In this document: positions 32,366-40,151 of the stretch, piece after piece
How the letters are laid out: each line of letters opens with the position of its first letter
Position numbering within the stretch: the first letter of the stretch is position 1
Assembly (NCBI GenBank): GCA_964391015.1
Contig: CAYMKU010000004.1
Location: forward strand, 71,690 to 135,689
Length of the DNA stretch: 64,000 nucleotides
Reading direction: 5' to 3'
Origin: XYD12-FULL-36-8 sp964391015
GTDB taxonomy: Bacteria; Bacteroidota; Ignavibacteria; Ignavibacteriales; Ignavibacteriaceae
Made by a program: the position numbers and the translations under genes
The notes under the pieces: generated by a model
The model's database searches: none
The model's input: the letters and a program-made list of their open reading frames with translations, nothing else
Told to the model about the DNA's origin: nothing

Positions 32366-33145
32366 TCATTTCATTCTCAGCGACAAATCTGGTCGCATTC
32401 TGCCATCATGATGCTCAAACTTTTGAGTAACAGCTAACATTTTATTCCAAAGTGCTTCGCCATCTTTTCCTAAAATCTCATCCTGTCTGTCAGATAGTGT
32501 TGCAAAATCAACTCTGCTTTTTGCCGGTTGAACTATTAGGATTACATTCATTTCTGTTCCTAAGCCGCCAACATAAACCCTATAACCTTCATCAATCTTT
32601 TTAGATTCACAAAGAGCTTTCCATTCTTTTACTACCTCCATCGCTTCATCTTCTTTACCAGGAACTGGATAGAAATAATCAATATGACGGTAGTTTATTC
32701 CGTCATCAGGGTTCAAAGCATATTCTGGTTTATAGGATAAGTCATTGCGCAGATTTAATAAATAATTTCGGTGTGTATTATAACAGCCATCAAACTTTGA
32801 CATCTGAGATTCAAACTTTTCTTTGCCGATTTTGTCAATCATTTGTGGAGACATTCCGAAGTACTTTGCTAATCCGTCATAGTCTTTAACAGGAATGATG
32901 TAAGTGAAATTGAAATAGTCACTTTGAATAACATTATAAGAACGATCATCTATTTTAGAATCCTTCATCATATTCATAAAACCTTTTGCGGCATTTTCAT
33001 ATTTATCATACATGAATGGAAGCACAATATCTTCGTGCATAAGAAACATTTGAGATTTGGGAAGCTCCTTTTGTGCAAATGAATTTATTGAGAGAAGCAT
33101 GAACACAAGAACCGAGAACAAAAGAACAATGAATTTCTTCTTCAT
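32366..33145 (-). CDS. Exported two-domain DABB-like protein
   Basis: The 259-residue protein is read from ATG 33145, chosen over 33160 because AAAGGA lies seven bases before it and it opens on a signal peptide (MKKKFIVLLFSVLVFMLLSI, cut after SFAQ). Two halves look alike in plan: about 30-110 (FLMHEDIVLPFMYDKYENAAKGF, NFTYIIPVKDYDGLAKYFG) and about 145-225 (IDYFYPVPGKEDEAMEVVKEWKALCE, MNVILIVQPAKSRVDFATL). Each resembles one ferredoxin-like DABB unit, so the protein may fold as a self-contained barrel. It is the promoter-proximal gene of the small-pocket row. Confidence 0.62.
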   Translation of the reverse strand: MKKKFIVLLFSVLVFMLLSINSFAQKELPKSQMFLMHEDIVLPFMYDKYENAAKGFMNMMKDSKIDDRSYNVIQSDYFNFTYIIPVKDYDGLAKYFGMSPQMIDKIGKEKFESQMSKFDGCYNTHRNYLLNLRNDLSYKPEYALNPDDGINYRHIDYFYPVPGKEDEAMEVVKEWKALCESKKIDEGYRVYVGGLGTEMNVILIVQPAKSRVDFATLSDRQDEILGKDGEALWNKMLAVTQKFEHHDGRMRPDLSLRMK

Positions 33146-33551
33146 AAGAAATCCTTTCATAGAGTTGTTGAGTAATGATAATTGGTTATTTAAATCCCTG
33201 CCTTAGAATGGAATGTACCGCTCATAACCGAGAAAGGTACTCTAAATTTTCACTTCACAAATCCGGTGAACTAATGAACAGAGAATCGGATAATTTTAAG
33301 CTGATGGAACATACACTATTGGGTGTGGGTTGTCAATTTTATTTCAGTGATGTGTATCATACTTGATGAAAAGGTGATAGGAATAACATTCAGTGTGTTG
33401 CGGAGTGTTTCTTTGGATGTGAAGGAAGAATATAGAAGAGAGTAGATAGAAGTTTGCAGAACAACCCTTCCCTCGCCCTCCCCTTTGATTAAAGGGGAGG
33501 GACGGGGTGGGGTTTTTTATTTACTTAATTAAATAAAGTATTCCGTATTTA
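33146..33551. other. Intergenic region with a GC-rich palindrome
   Basis: No convincing gene is present. The region holds the strong inverted repeat at 33476-33501 and presumably the promoter of the small-protein row. Confidence 0.5.
33476..33501. repeat. Dispersed GC-rich palindrome
   Basis: CCCTCCCCTTT-GATT-AAAGGGGAGGG is a perfect 11-base stem. On the plus strand GGGGTGGGG and TTTTTT follow, so it may also terminate transcription. A related palindrome sits inside the R-M gene near 25563. Confidence 0.7.
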
Positions 33552-34205
33552 TTATTTTACTTCACCTAAATTCTTTTTCATAAAATCCACGGGATTATAA
33601 AAGTATTCATTCAGTTCATCATTAGTCATTGTTAGCCAGCTTGCACATCCATAATCATAAAATGATTTTCTGATTTCAAGATGCAAATGATCATAATTGC
33701 CGCCTTGCAGTTTTGCTTCATCGTGTGTGTACAACCTTGCAAGCTTTGTGTCCTGATTTACTTCCATTCCATTTTTTACATAGATTTCCTGCAAATGCTT
33801 ATATGATGTAAAAATAAAAGTGCTGTCTGGCAATCTATGCTTAATAACTATTGTTTTATGGGGATGACCTAAATGAATTGAACAAACTATTCCATTTGCC
33901 ATTGGATATACATAAGCATATCCGTTTGATTTTGATGGAACTATATCTGATGCAGTGTGAATATGACCTTTTAAATAAGTATCTCGCGGTGAACCAAAAA
34001 CACTAATTACTTTTATTGTGTTTAACTTGTATCTATCTGAAGTTTGAAAAGGAACTTTCCAAGAGCTAACATTTTCTATTGGGTTATCATCAACATAAGC
34101 TGCCTCAAACTTTAGACGCATTATCTCAATATAACTTTTGGGCTTATCTTTATTTTGTAAATAATGTGAAATTAAAATGAGTAGAATAAAAGAAATGTAC
34201 TGCAT
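33552..34205 (-). CDS. M23-family metallopeptidase
   Basis: The 217-residue protein begins with a hydrophobic segment (signal or anchor, residues 3-14). The M23 (LytM) zinc site is visible: GHIHTASDI supplies the first His and Asp of the HxxxxxxxD pattern (about residues 80-88), and DHLHLEI near residue 176 supplies HxH. Such enzymes cut peptidoglycan cross-bridges or act as scaffolds. The active-site residues are present, so it should be catalytic. It lies 40 bases downstream of a coiled-coil membrane protein gene. Confidence 0.82.
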   Translation of the reverse strand: MQYISFILLILISHYLQNKDKPKSYIEIMRLKFEAAYVDDNPIENVSSWKVPFQTSDRYKLNTIKVISVFGSPRDTYLKGHIHTASDIVPSKSNGYAYVYPMANGIVCSIHLGHPHKTIVIKHRLPDSTFIFTSYKHLQEIYVKNGMEVNQDTKLARLYTHDEAKLQGGNYDHLHLEIRKSFYDYGCASWLTMTNDELNEYFYNPVDFMKKNLGEVK

Positions 34206-34245
34206 GTGATCGATAATAAATTTAACTATTACTGATGTTATTGTG

Positions 34246-34977
34246 CTACTTTGACTTTAATACTTTTTCTATTTCTTCTTTAGATTTATCTTTTACCATT
34301 TTCATTTCCTTTCTCAATAAGACTAACTCTGCCTCATATTTTTTTCGAAAATCTTTCTTATATCCTTTGCTTGTTATCCTTAAAATTCTTTTCCAGAAAG
34401 TAGTTTCATCTTTCAATAATACTCGACACTTCGCGACAATACTCTCTGTCTGCTCCATTAAATCAATAACAAATTTGTTGAACAATTTTAAATTATTCTC
34501 AAATCGACCAAGGTTTTCTATATAGTTTTGAGAAGTGATTACATTATTCAACCGAGCCATTTTCATTGAATCGTGAAAGTGATTTATATTTTCAACATCA
34601 TTGTTATGTTTTTCAATTATCCTATTGAATGAAAAGAAATCATTTAAAAAATCAATATTAGAAAGTTCAAGGAGTAAGTCTTGATCCAAAATTATTTTAT
34701 CTAATCGGTTTGCAGAAAATGGATCTTTAGATTGTTCGCGAGCTTCTTTGAAGACTCTTAAAATTTCACTGATGCTATATAAAGTAGTATTCAATGCACT
34801 ATAATTATTATTGCATATAAACTGAATTTTACTTAAGGCTCGAGTATTATTTTTCTTTTTTTCATTTTTCACTTTTCGTTTATCTGATAACCAAAGAAAA
34901 ACAAACGCAAAAAAAGCTCCGGCGAACGCAGAAAGTAATATTTTGATAATTTCAAAAGTCTCTTTTTCAATATTCAT
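34246..34977 (-). CDS. Membrane-anchored coiled-coil protein, unknown
   Basis: The 243-residue protein has one N-terminal transmembrane helix (about 10-29, ILLSAFAGAFFAFVFLWLS), then a basic patch (KRKVKNEKKKNN) that places the rest in the cytoplasm. The body is helical with coiled-coil character, and the last 40 residues are strongly charged (ELVLLRKEMKMVKDKSKEEIEKVL). The family is not recognised. It resembles many phage- or defence-associated helical proteins in style only. It sits at the left edge of a TIR-bounded element. Confidence 0.55.
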   Translation of the reverse strand: MNIEKETFEIIKILLSAFAGAFFAFVFLWLSDKRKVKNEKKKNNTRALSKIQFICNNNYSALNTTLYSISEILRVFKEAREQSKDPFSANRLDKIILDQDLLLELSNIDFLNDFFSFNRIIEKHNNDVENINHFHDSMKMARLNNVITSQNYIENLGRFENNLKLFNKFVIDLMEQTESIVAKCRVLLKDETTFWKRILRITSKGYKKDFRKKYEAELVLLRKEMKMVKDKSKEEIEKVLKSK

Positions 34978-35096
34978 ATATACACTATAACTATTATCTA
35001 ACTATCCATAAACTATATATCATTCCGGCGGTCTTTATTTTAGGTTTAATATTATCTCTCGCTCTCTCAGCAAGACTCACTTGCTCAAGCGGTTTT

Positions 35097-35137
35097 GGTG
35101 AGCTTATGTAGGACTGAACTTTCAATGCGCCCTCAAA
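35097..35137. repeat. Left terminal inverted repeat
   Basis: The 41 bases match the reverse complement of 36071-36111 at 37 positions, including the shared run GCTTATGTAG. Weaker similarity continues outward to about 35080. Confidence 0.75.
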
Positions 35138-35263
35138 TAATTGCAATCAAAACTTAAATAAGGCAACGCTTATAAGCAATAGTTTTTGGTCTCTGATTAC
35201 CAGATAAAGATCTCTCCCATCTTCCCTTTCACGTTTCACGTCTTTACGGACGCACGCAAATAC

Positions 35264-35691
35264 AATCGGCTGATGTCACTTTACTTTTGCTTATTGTCAA
35301 GTTACAAATGCTCAATTTCAACTATTTTGTGCTAACTATCCCTTTTCTGGAGCTAATTATCACTTTTCAACTGCCTACTATCTGATTACAGTCACGAGCT
35401 ATCCAATTACAATTGCTCGTTATCTGCTTGCAGTAGCTCGGTTTCTTTCTTTTTTCGCTAATTATCTACTTTCTGGAGCCAACTCTCTACTTAAGTGTAC
35501 TCAATATAATATTAGGTAAGCTTATTATAGATTTAAGTAAACTCAATATAAATTCAAGTAAATTAAATATAAATTTAAGTAAATAAAATATAAATTTAGA
35601 TAGATTAAATATAAAATTAGGTGAATTAAATATAAAATTAGGTAAATAAAATATAAAATTAAGTTTGTTTAATATAACTCTGATTTTATGA
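35264..35691. repeat. 21-bp-periodic tandem array, copy 1
   Basis: About 20 diverged units of exactly 21 bases lie in phase. The left units follow GCTnAnTATCnnnTTnC; from about 35503 the units are AT-rich, of the type AATATAAATTTAAGTAAATTA. Two TAA codons break the frame that is open in the second copy. Confidence 0.8.
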
Positions 35692-35707
35692 TATAAACTC
35701 TATAATT

Positions 35708-35943
35708 TATAAACTTGATTATAGAGTGAGCTTACTTAATTTTATATTTTACTAATTATTATTGATATGAGACACCTTTATCTCTGAATGTAACACCTAT
35801 AACTCTATATTTAGCAACATAAATTGGGTGGAGAGCAAGTGTAAACAGATATGTGGCTATCATAAAAGGAGGAAGCGCAAAATAAAGTCGGCAGTGAGCA
35901 AGTGCAAATAGAAACTTTGCTAAAGTAATGGGAGAGGAGGCAA
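35708..35943. repeat. Conserved 236-bp block, copy 1
   Basis: The block aligns with 59575-59810 without any insertion or deletion and with few differences. It is itself 21-bp periodic when read on the minus strand, encoding heptads such as ATYLFTL and AKFLFAL, and ends VSYQ-stop at 35759. Confidence 0.8.
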
Positions 35944-36070
35944 AGTAGTTTTGGTAATGAGCAAGTGTAAATAGATACTAAACTAAAGTAAAGTGAGAGT
36001 GAGTAAAAAAAATAGTTGATGCCTTGTCTTGCTTCCGTGAATGACCTTGTTTATTTTTTAACCACAGATT

Positions 36071-36111
36071 TTTGAGGGTGCATTGAAAGCTCAGTTCTAC
36101 ATAAGCACACC
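36071..36111. repeat. Right terminal inverted repeat
   Basis: This is the inverted partner of 35097-35137 (37 of 41 bases). The two ends bound about 1,015 bases. Confidence 0.75.
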
Positions 36112-36146
36112 AGCGTCACTTGAACAAGCAAGGTAGGTAAAATTTT

Positions 36147-36842
36147 ATGAAAAAAATATTCATTATAATTTTTACTATTTCATTAATCAGTTGTAGTGAT
36201 AAAGCACTTGGTCCATTTCAAACTTCACCAAATGAGATTAATGGCAAATTTATTAATTGGAATCCAGCAAATAAAGACAGCATATTTTGGAGAGCACTAA
36301 TTGATTCTGCTGAACACATATTAACTTATGCTAAAGTATCGAATTATGGGTATTTCAAAATAATATTACCCGAACCACCAAATACAATAATGCATAATTA
36401 TGTCAAAAGTGTGAGAGAGGATAGTATCTATGTTGAATATAAAGATAGTATCCTATTCAGCGATACTACAGCGAAGTTTGTTTCACTAAGATTAGAACAT
36501 TACCAAAGAATTTCGTTCCCGACTCAATGTGGGAATACAAATTCTTTTACGATTACATCAACCATCGGTGATTATCAAATATATTATTACTATTTCGATC
36601 GGCCGACTGAAGTAAATGGGAAATGGTACGCACTATTAAAAAATCAATTTAATCCGGAATATGAAAGAACAATTATAACGAATTATAACAAAGTCATATT
36701 TAAGCAAGGATGGAATGAAATAATTGTAAAATTAATTTCACTAGATAATGATAAGAGAATATTTGAAGTCTTAAACGAAAATAAAAGTCCTACGGAATGG
36801 ATATTAATAGCTTTACCAAATGAATATGTAAGGTTATTGTAA
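36147..36842 (+). CDS. Small lipoprotein, unknown
   Basis: The 231-residue protein has a lipoprotein signal (MKKIFIIIFTISLISC, lipobox LISC). The mature part is beta-rich with no recognised domain (EINGKFINWNPANKDSIFW, SFTITSTIGDYQIYYYYF). The gene begins 35 bases after the right terminal inverted repeat and is the only plus-strand gene in this stretch, so it may be a passenger or simply the neighbour of the element. GGTAGG lies about 10 bases before the ATG. Confidence 0.6.
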   Translation: MKKIFIIIFTISLISCSDKALGPFQTSPNEINGKFINWNPANKDSIFWRALIDSAEHILTYAKVSNYGYFKIILPEPPNTIMHNYVKSVREDSIYVEYKDSILFSDTTAKFVSLRLEHYQRISFPTQCGNTNSFTITSTIGDYQIYYYYFDRPTEVNGKWYALLKNQFNPEYERTIITNYNKVIFKQGWNEIIVKLISLDNDKRIFEVLNENKSPTEWILIALPNEYVRLL

Positions 36843-36910
36843 TAGGTAGATATTTAGCATCTCAACGATGACATTCATTTTAGTTCCATAAGTTTGAGGT
36901 TTTTCTTGGT

Positions 36911-37067
36911 TGTCACGGTCGTACCGTGACAAGTATTAGTCTGTCATGGAATCGTCCATGACAGCCATGCAAAGCAACACATACAATTAGGACACGATAC
37001 ATCGTGTCCCTACAGAGTTAAGCAAGTCTATTCGATTACTGTCATTCCGAATTTATTTCGGAATCTA
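36911..37067. repeat. Cluster of four palindromes between convergent genes
   Basis: In order: TGTCACGGT-CGT-ACCGTGACA (36911-36931), CTGTCATGGA-ATCG-TCCATGACAG (36941-36964), GACACGAT-AC-ATCGTGTC (36991-37008) and ATTCCGAA-TTTAT-TTCGGAAT (37044-37064). The third recurs near 59914 and the fourth near 61549 and 61592. It may serve as a two-way terminator. Confidence 0.75.
36984..37022. repeat. 39-bp dispersed repeat, copy 1
   Basis: It is identical to 59907-59945 except for one base and includes the palindrome GACACGATACATCGTGTC. Confidence 0.8.
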
Positions 37068-37085
37068 ACTTCTTAGATCAAACTT

Positions 37086-38645
37086 TTAAGGAACCTTTAA
37101 ATACTTCACAACCGCATCAGCAACATTTTCACCATCCATTGCGGAGGAAACAATTCCACCGGCATAACCTGCACCTTCACCGCAAGGAAACAATCCTTTA
37201 ACCTGCGGAGTCATGTATGTTTCTTTGTCTCTGACTACCCTAATCGGGCTGCTCGTTCTGCTTTCAGCGGCAACAATAACTGCTTCATCTGTCAAATAAC
37301 CTTTCATACGCCTGTCAAAAATTATCAATGCTTTCTGCAAAGTTCTTCGGATAACATGCGGCAGTAATTGGTGCAGTGGTGATGGTGTTAATCCCGGTAT
37401 ATAAGATGTGCTCGGTAAGATTTCGGAATCTTTTCCTTTAATAAAATCAGTAACGCGCTGGGCAGGTGCGCTTTGTGTTTTATTTGCCCACTCAAAAGCG
37501 TTTCTCTCAAACTCCTGCTGGAATTTTAAGCCTGCAAAAGCGCCTTCGGCTTCATACTTTTTCCAATCGTTTGCATTTACCGAAACAACTAAACCCGAAT
37601 TAGCAAACGGAGAATTTCTTTTAGAGAGCGACATACCATTCACAACAATTTCACCGGGTGCAGTGGCAGCAGGAATAATGATTCCACCAGGACACATACA
37701 AAATGAATAGACTGCTCTGCCATCAACTTGAATGCTTAAGCCATAACTTGCGGCAGGCAGAACATCGCCTAATTGTTTAGTGTGATATTGAATTTCGTTT
37801 ATCAATTCCTGCGGATGCTCGATCCTTATACCCATTGCAAAATCTTTTGGCTCAAGAAGAATATTTTTACTGTAATACAGTTGGAAAATATCGCGGGATG
37901 AATGTCCTGTTGCAATAATAACACCATCGCCAAGTATTTCCTTTTCTTGATTGATAACCACGCCGAGTATTTTTCCATCCTTAATAATCAAATCTGTAAC
38001 ATGGGAATTGAAATGAAACTCTCCCCCATTCTCAAGGATAGTTTCGCGAAATGCTTTGATGATTGCCGGCAGCTTGTTTGAACCAATATGCGGATGTGCT
38101 TCAATTAAAATTTCCTCAACAGCACCATGCTGCACAAATATCTGCATAATCTTTTTAACATTACCTCTTTTAGTTGAGCGCGTATAAAGCTTGCCATCGC
38201 TGAAAGTTCCTGCACCGCCTTCGCCAAAACAATAATTGGAATTCGGATTAATAATATGATCCTGCTGTATTGATTTTAAATCTCTTCTTCTCTCCTGCAC
38301 ATCTTTCCCTCGTTCAAGAATGATGGGCTTTATACCAAGTTCAATTAATCTTAGTGCAGAAAATAATCCTGCTGGTCCGCTTCCAACAACTAAAACGGAT
38401 TCTTTACTTTCCACAGGCTCGTATTTAACCTTGGGATAAATTTCTTGAGGCGCTTCATTTATAAATACCCGCACTAAAAATTTATACACGGGTTTAGTGG
38501 CGCGTGCATCAATTGATCTCCTAAGCGGTATAACTGCAGTTATATCACTTAAATCGAGCTGCAGCATATAAGCTGATTCGATAGAGAGATAATTCTTGTT
38601 GGATAATGAATCCGGTGGAACTGATATTTCTATTTCTTTTATCAT
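37086..38645 (-). CDS. FAD-dependent dehydrogenase (COG2509 type)
   Basis: The 519-residue protein starts with a small N-terminal domain (about 1-75, basic and strand-rich). The FAD-binding motif VLVVGSGPAGLFSALRLIELG is near residue 83, and YCFGEGGAGTFSDGKLYTRSTKRG near 140 is highly characteristic of this group. GVIIATGHSSRDIF and the C-terminal PCGEGAGYAGGIVSSAMDG complete the dinucleotide fold. The family is uncharacterised; a redox enzyme with FAD and probably NAD(P)H is all that can be said. It is last in a minus-strand run. Confidence 0.87.
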   Translation of the reverse strand: MIKEIEISVPPDSLSNKNYLSIESAYMLQLDLSDITAVIPLRRSIDARATKPVYKFLVRVFINEAPQEIYPKVKYEPVESKESVLVVGSGPAGLFSALRLIELGIKPIILERGKDVQERRRDLKSIQQDHIINPNSNYCFGEGGAGTFSDGKLYTRSTKRGNVKKIMQIFVQHGAVEEILIEAHPHIGSNKLPAIIKAFRETILENGGEFHFNSHVTDLIIKDGKILGVVINQEKEILGDGVIIATGHSSRDIFQLYYSKNILLEPKDFAMGIRIEHPQELINEIQYHTKQLGDVLPAASYGLSIQVDGRAVYSFCMCPGGIIIPAATAPGEIVVNGMSLSKRNSPFANSGLVVSVNANDWKKYEAEGAFAGLKFQQEFERNAFEWANKTQSAPAQRVTDFIKGKDSEILPSTSYIPGLTPSPLHQLLPHVIRRTLQKALIIFDRRMKGYLTDEAVIVAAESRTSSPIRVVRDKETYMTPQVKGLFPCGEGAGYAGGIVSSAMDGENVADAVVKYLKVP

Positions 38646-38711
38646 AATTGAGTCCTCTCTTATGAGGAATATTATTTAATTACTACAACTGAAGTCGTAG
38701 CTGTAACTAAC

Positions 38712-39503
38712 TTAAAACAAACCTTTCACCCATCCGCCATCAACATGGATTGTGTTTCCAGTGATGTAACCAGCTTGATTAGAGCACAAAAAAGTAACTA
38801 TAGCTGCTATCTCTTCCGGTCGTGCAAGACGATTCATCGGAACTTGCTTTGCCATTTCGGACAAAACTTCTTCATGAGATAAACCGGATGTTTTTGATCT
38901 GCTCACAGCTAAATCATAAAGTCTGTTTGTTAAAGTATAACCTGGAGCAACACTATTTACTGTGATATTATGTTTTGCAAATTCATTGCTTAATGATTTT
39001 GCAAAACCAATCAATCCGCTTCTAAATGAATTGGATAAGATTAGATTGTCAATGGGCTGCTTAACAGATACAGATGTTATGTTAATAATTCTTCCCCATT
39101 GCTTAGCCATCATTCCTGGCATAACTAAGTTACTAAATCTTACGGCACTAAGAAAAACTTGTTCGAATGCCTCTGTCCAGTGTTCATCACCAAAATCTCT
39201 GAAAAAACCTGAAGTTGGACCGCCGCAGTTGTTTATTAGAATATCAATTCTGCCAAACTGTTTTAAGACAATATTAAAAGTATTTTCAATATCGGTTAAT
39301 TTATTCAGATCACAAATGCTCCACGAAACATCCACCCCATATTTTTTTTTAAGATCGTCGGCAGTATGTTCTAAATCAGTTTTGGACCTTGAACAAATAG
39401 CAACATTACATCCTTCTGACGCTAATTCTTCAGCCACTGCTTTTCCAATACCTTTGCTTGAAGCAGTAATTAAAGCAGTTTTTCCGTTTAATCCTAAATT
39501 CAT
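38712..39503 (-). CDS. SDR-family oxidoreductase lacking the usual catalytic tyrosine
   Basis: The 263-residue protein has the Rossmann start ALITASSKGIGKAVAEELA, NNCGGP in the NNAG position and the C-terminal GYITGNTIHVDGGW typical of FabG-like enzymes. Where most members have Ser...YxxxK, this one reads ITSVSVKQPIDNLILSNSFRSGLIGFAKSL, with N-S-F-R in place of YxxxK. A recognised FabG-like subgroup shares this change, so it is unlikely to be an error, but activity as a ketoreductase cannot be assumed. It precedes the FAD dehydrogenase gene by 66 bases. Confidence 0.85.
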   Translation of the reverse strand: MNLGLNGKTALITASSKGIGKAVAEELASEGCNVAICSRSKTDLEHTADDLKKKYGVDVSWSICDLNKLTDIENTFNIVLKQFGRIDILINNCGGPTSGFFRDFGDEHWTEAFEQVFLSAVRFSNLVMPGMMAKQWGRIINITSVSVKQPIDNLILSNSFRSGLIGFAKSLSNEFAKHNITVNSVAPGYTLTNRLYDLAVSRSKTSGLSHEEVLSEMAKQVPMNRLARPEEIAAIVTFLCSNQAGYITGNTIHVDGGWVKGLF

Positions 39504-39529
39504 GTAATAAAAATTATTCGATTAATAAT

Positions 39530-40120
39530 TTATTTATTAACAGCTAAGATATTCAAAACTCCAACACGAATCATCATAACGGCAATAGCAGCTAAAAAAA
39601 GCGACGCAATTTTAGCAAATGCTTTTGAACCGCCATCTCCTATTGCCTTCAATATCAGCTTTGCATTCAGCAAAACAATTAAGGCAATAAGAAAATTTAA
39701 TATCATGGAGAGGATTGTAGGTATGTAACCAAAATTGTCAACTAAAATTAAAATGGTTGTTAAGGCAGCCGGACCCATAATCAGCGGAACACCCAATGGC
39801 ACAATGCCAATATCTGTTCCAGGGTTTCTAACTTTTTCCGAGGATGCAATTATGTCATTGATAGAAAGTATAAGAAGAATTATTCCTCCTGCAATTCTAA
39901 AATCATCTATTGTTATTCCAAGAAAGTTAAGAATTAGTTTACCTCCGAAGAGAAAAATCAACGCAACACCAAATGCAGCTAATACTGCTTCAAACACTAA
40001 TTTCTTTTTTGCACTGTCAGATATTGATTGAGTGTAACCAAGAAATATAGGCGCCGTACCAATGATATCAATTGCAACAAATAATGGAATAAACGAAAGT
40101 AAAAATGTTTCTAGGTTCAT
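39530..40120 (-). CDS. MarC-family integral membrane protein
   Basis: The 196-residue protein has six predicted helices. It opens FIPLFVAIDIIGTAPIFLGYTQ and carries the family's repeated halves, GIIDDFRIAGGIILLILSIND and PLGVPLIMGPAALTTILIL. Substrate and function of MarC proteins are not established; antibiotic efflux was suggested and later disputed. It follows acetate kinase by 31 bases. Confidence 0.88.
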   Translation of the reverse strand: MNLETFLLSFIPLFVAIDIIGTAPIFLGYTQSISDSAKKKLVFEAVLAAFGVALIFLFGGKLILNFLGITIDDFRIAGGIILLILSINDIIASSEKVRNPGTDIGIVPLGVPLIMGPAALTTILILVDNFGYIPTILSMILNFLIALIVLLNAKLILKAIGDGGSKAFAKIASLFLAAIAVMMIRVGVLNILAVNK

Positions 40121-40151
40121 TCTATGAAAAGATTAAATTCGTTCAATTATT

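Larger units (their letters stand above)
34978..36146. other. Gene-free region occupied by a TIR-bounded repeat element
   Basis: This 1.17-kb stretch holds terminal inverted repeats (35097-35137 and 36071-36111), a 21-bp-periodic array (35264-35691) and a 236-bp block (35708-35943) that recurs at 59575-59810. No transposase or other intact gene is present. Confidence 0.7.

Noticed and set aside
35264..35691. CRISPR array
   Set aside because: The units are contiguous 21-base repeats with no unique spacers, and there are no cas genes.
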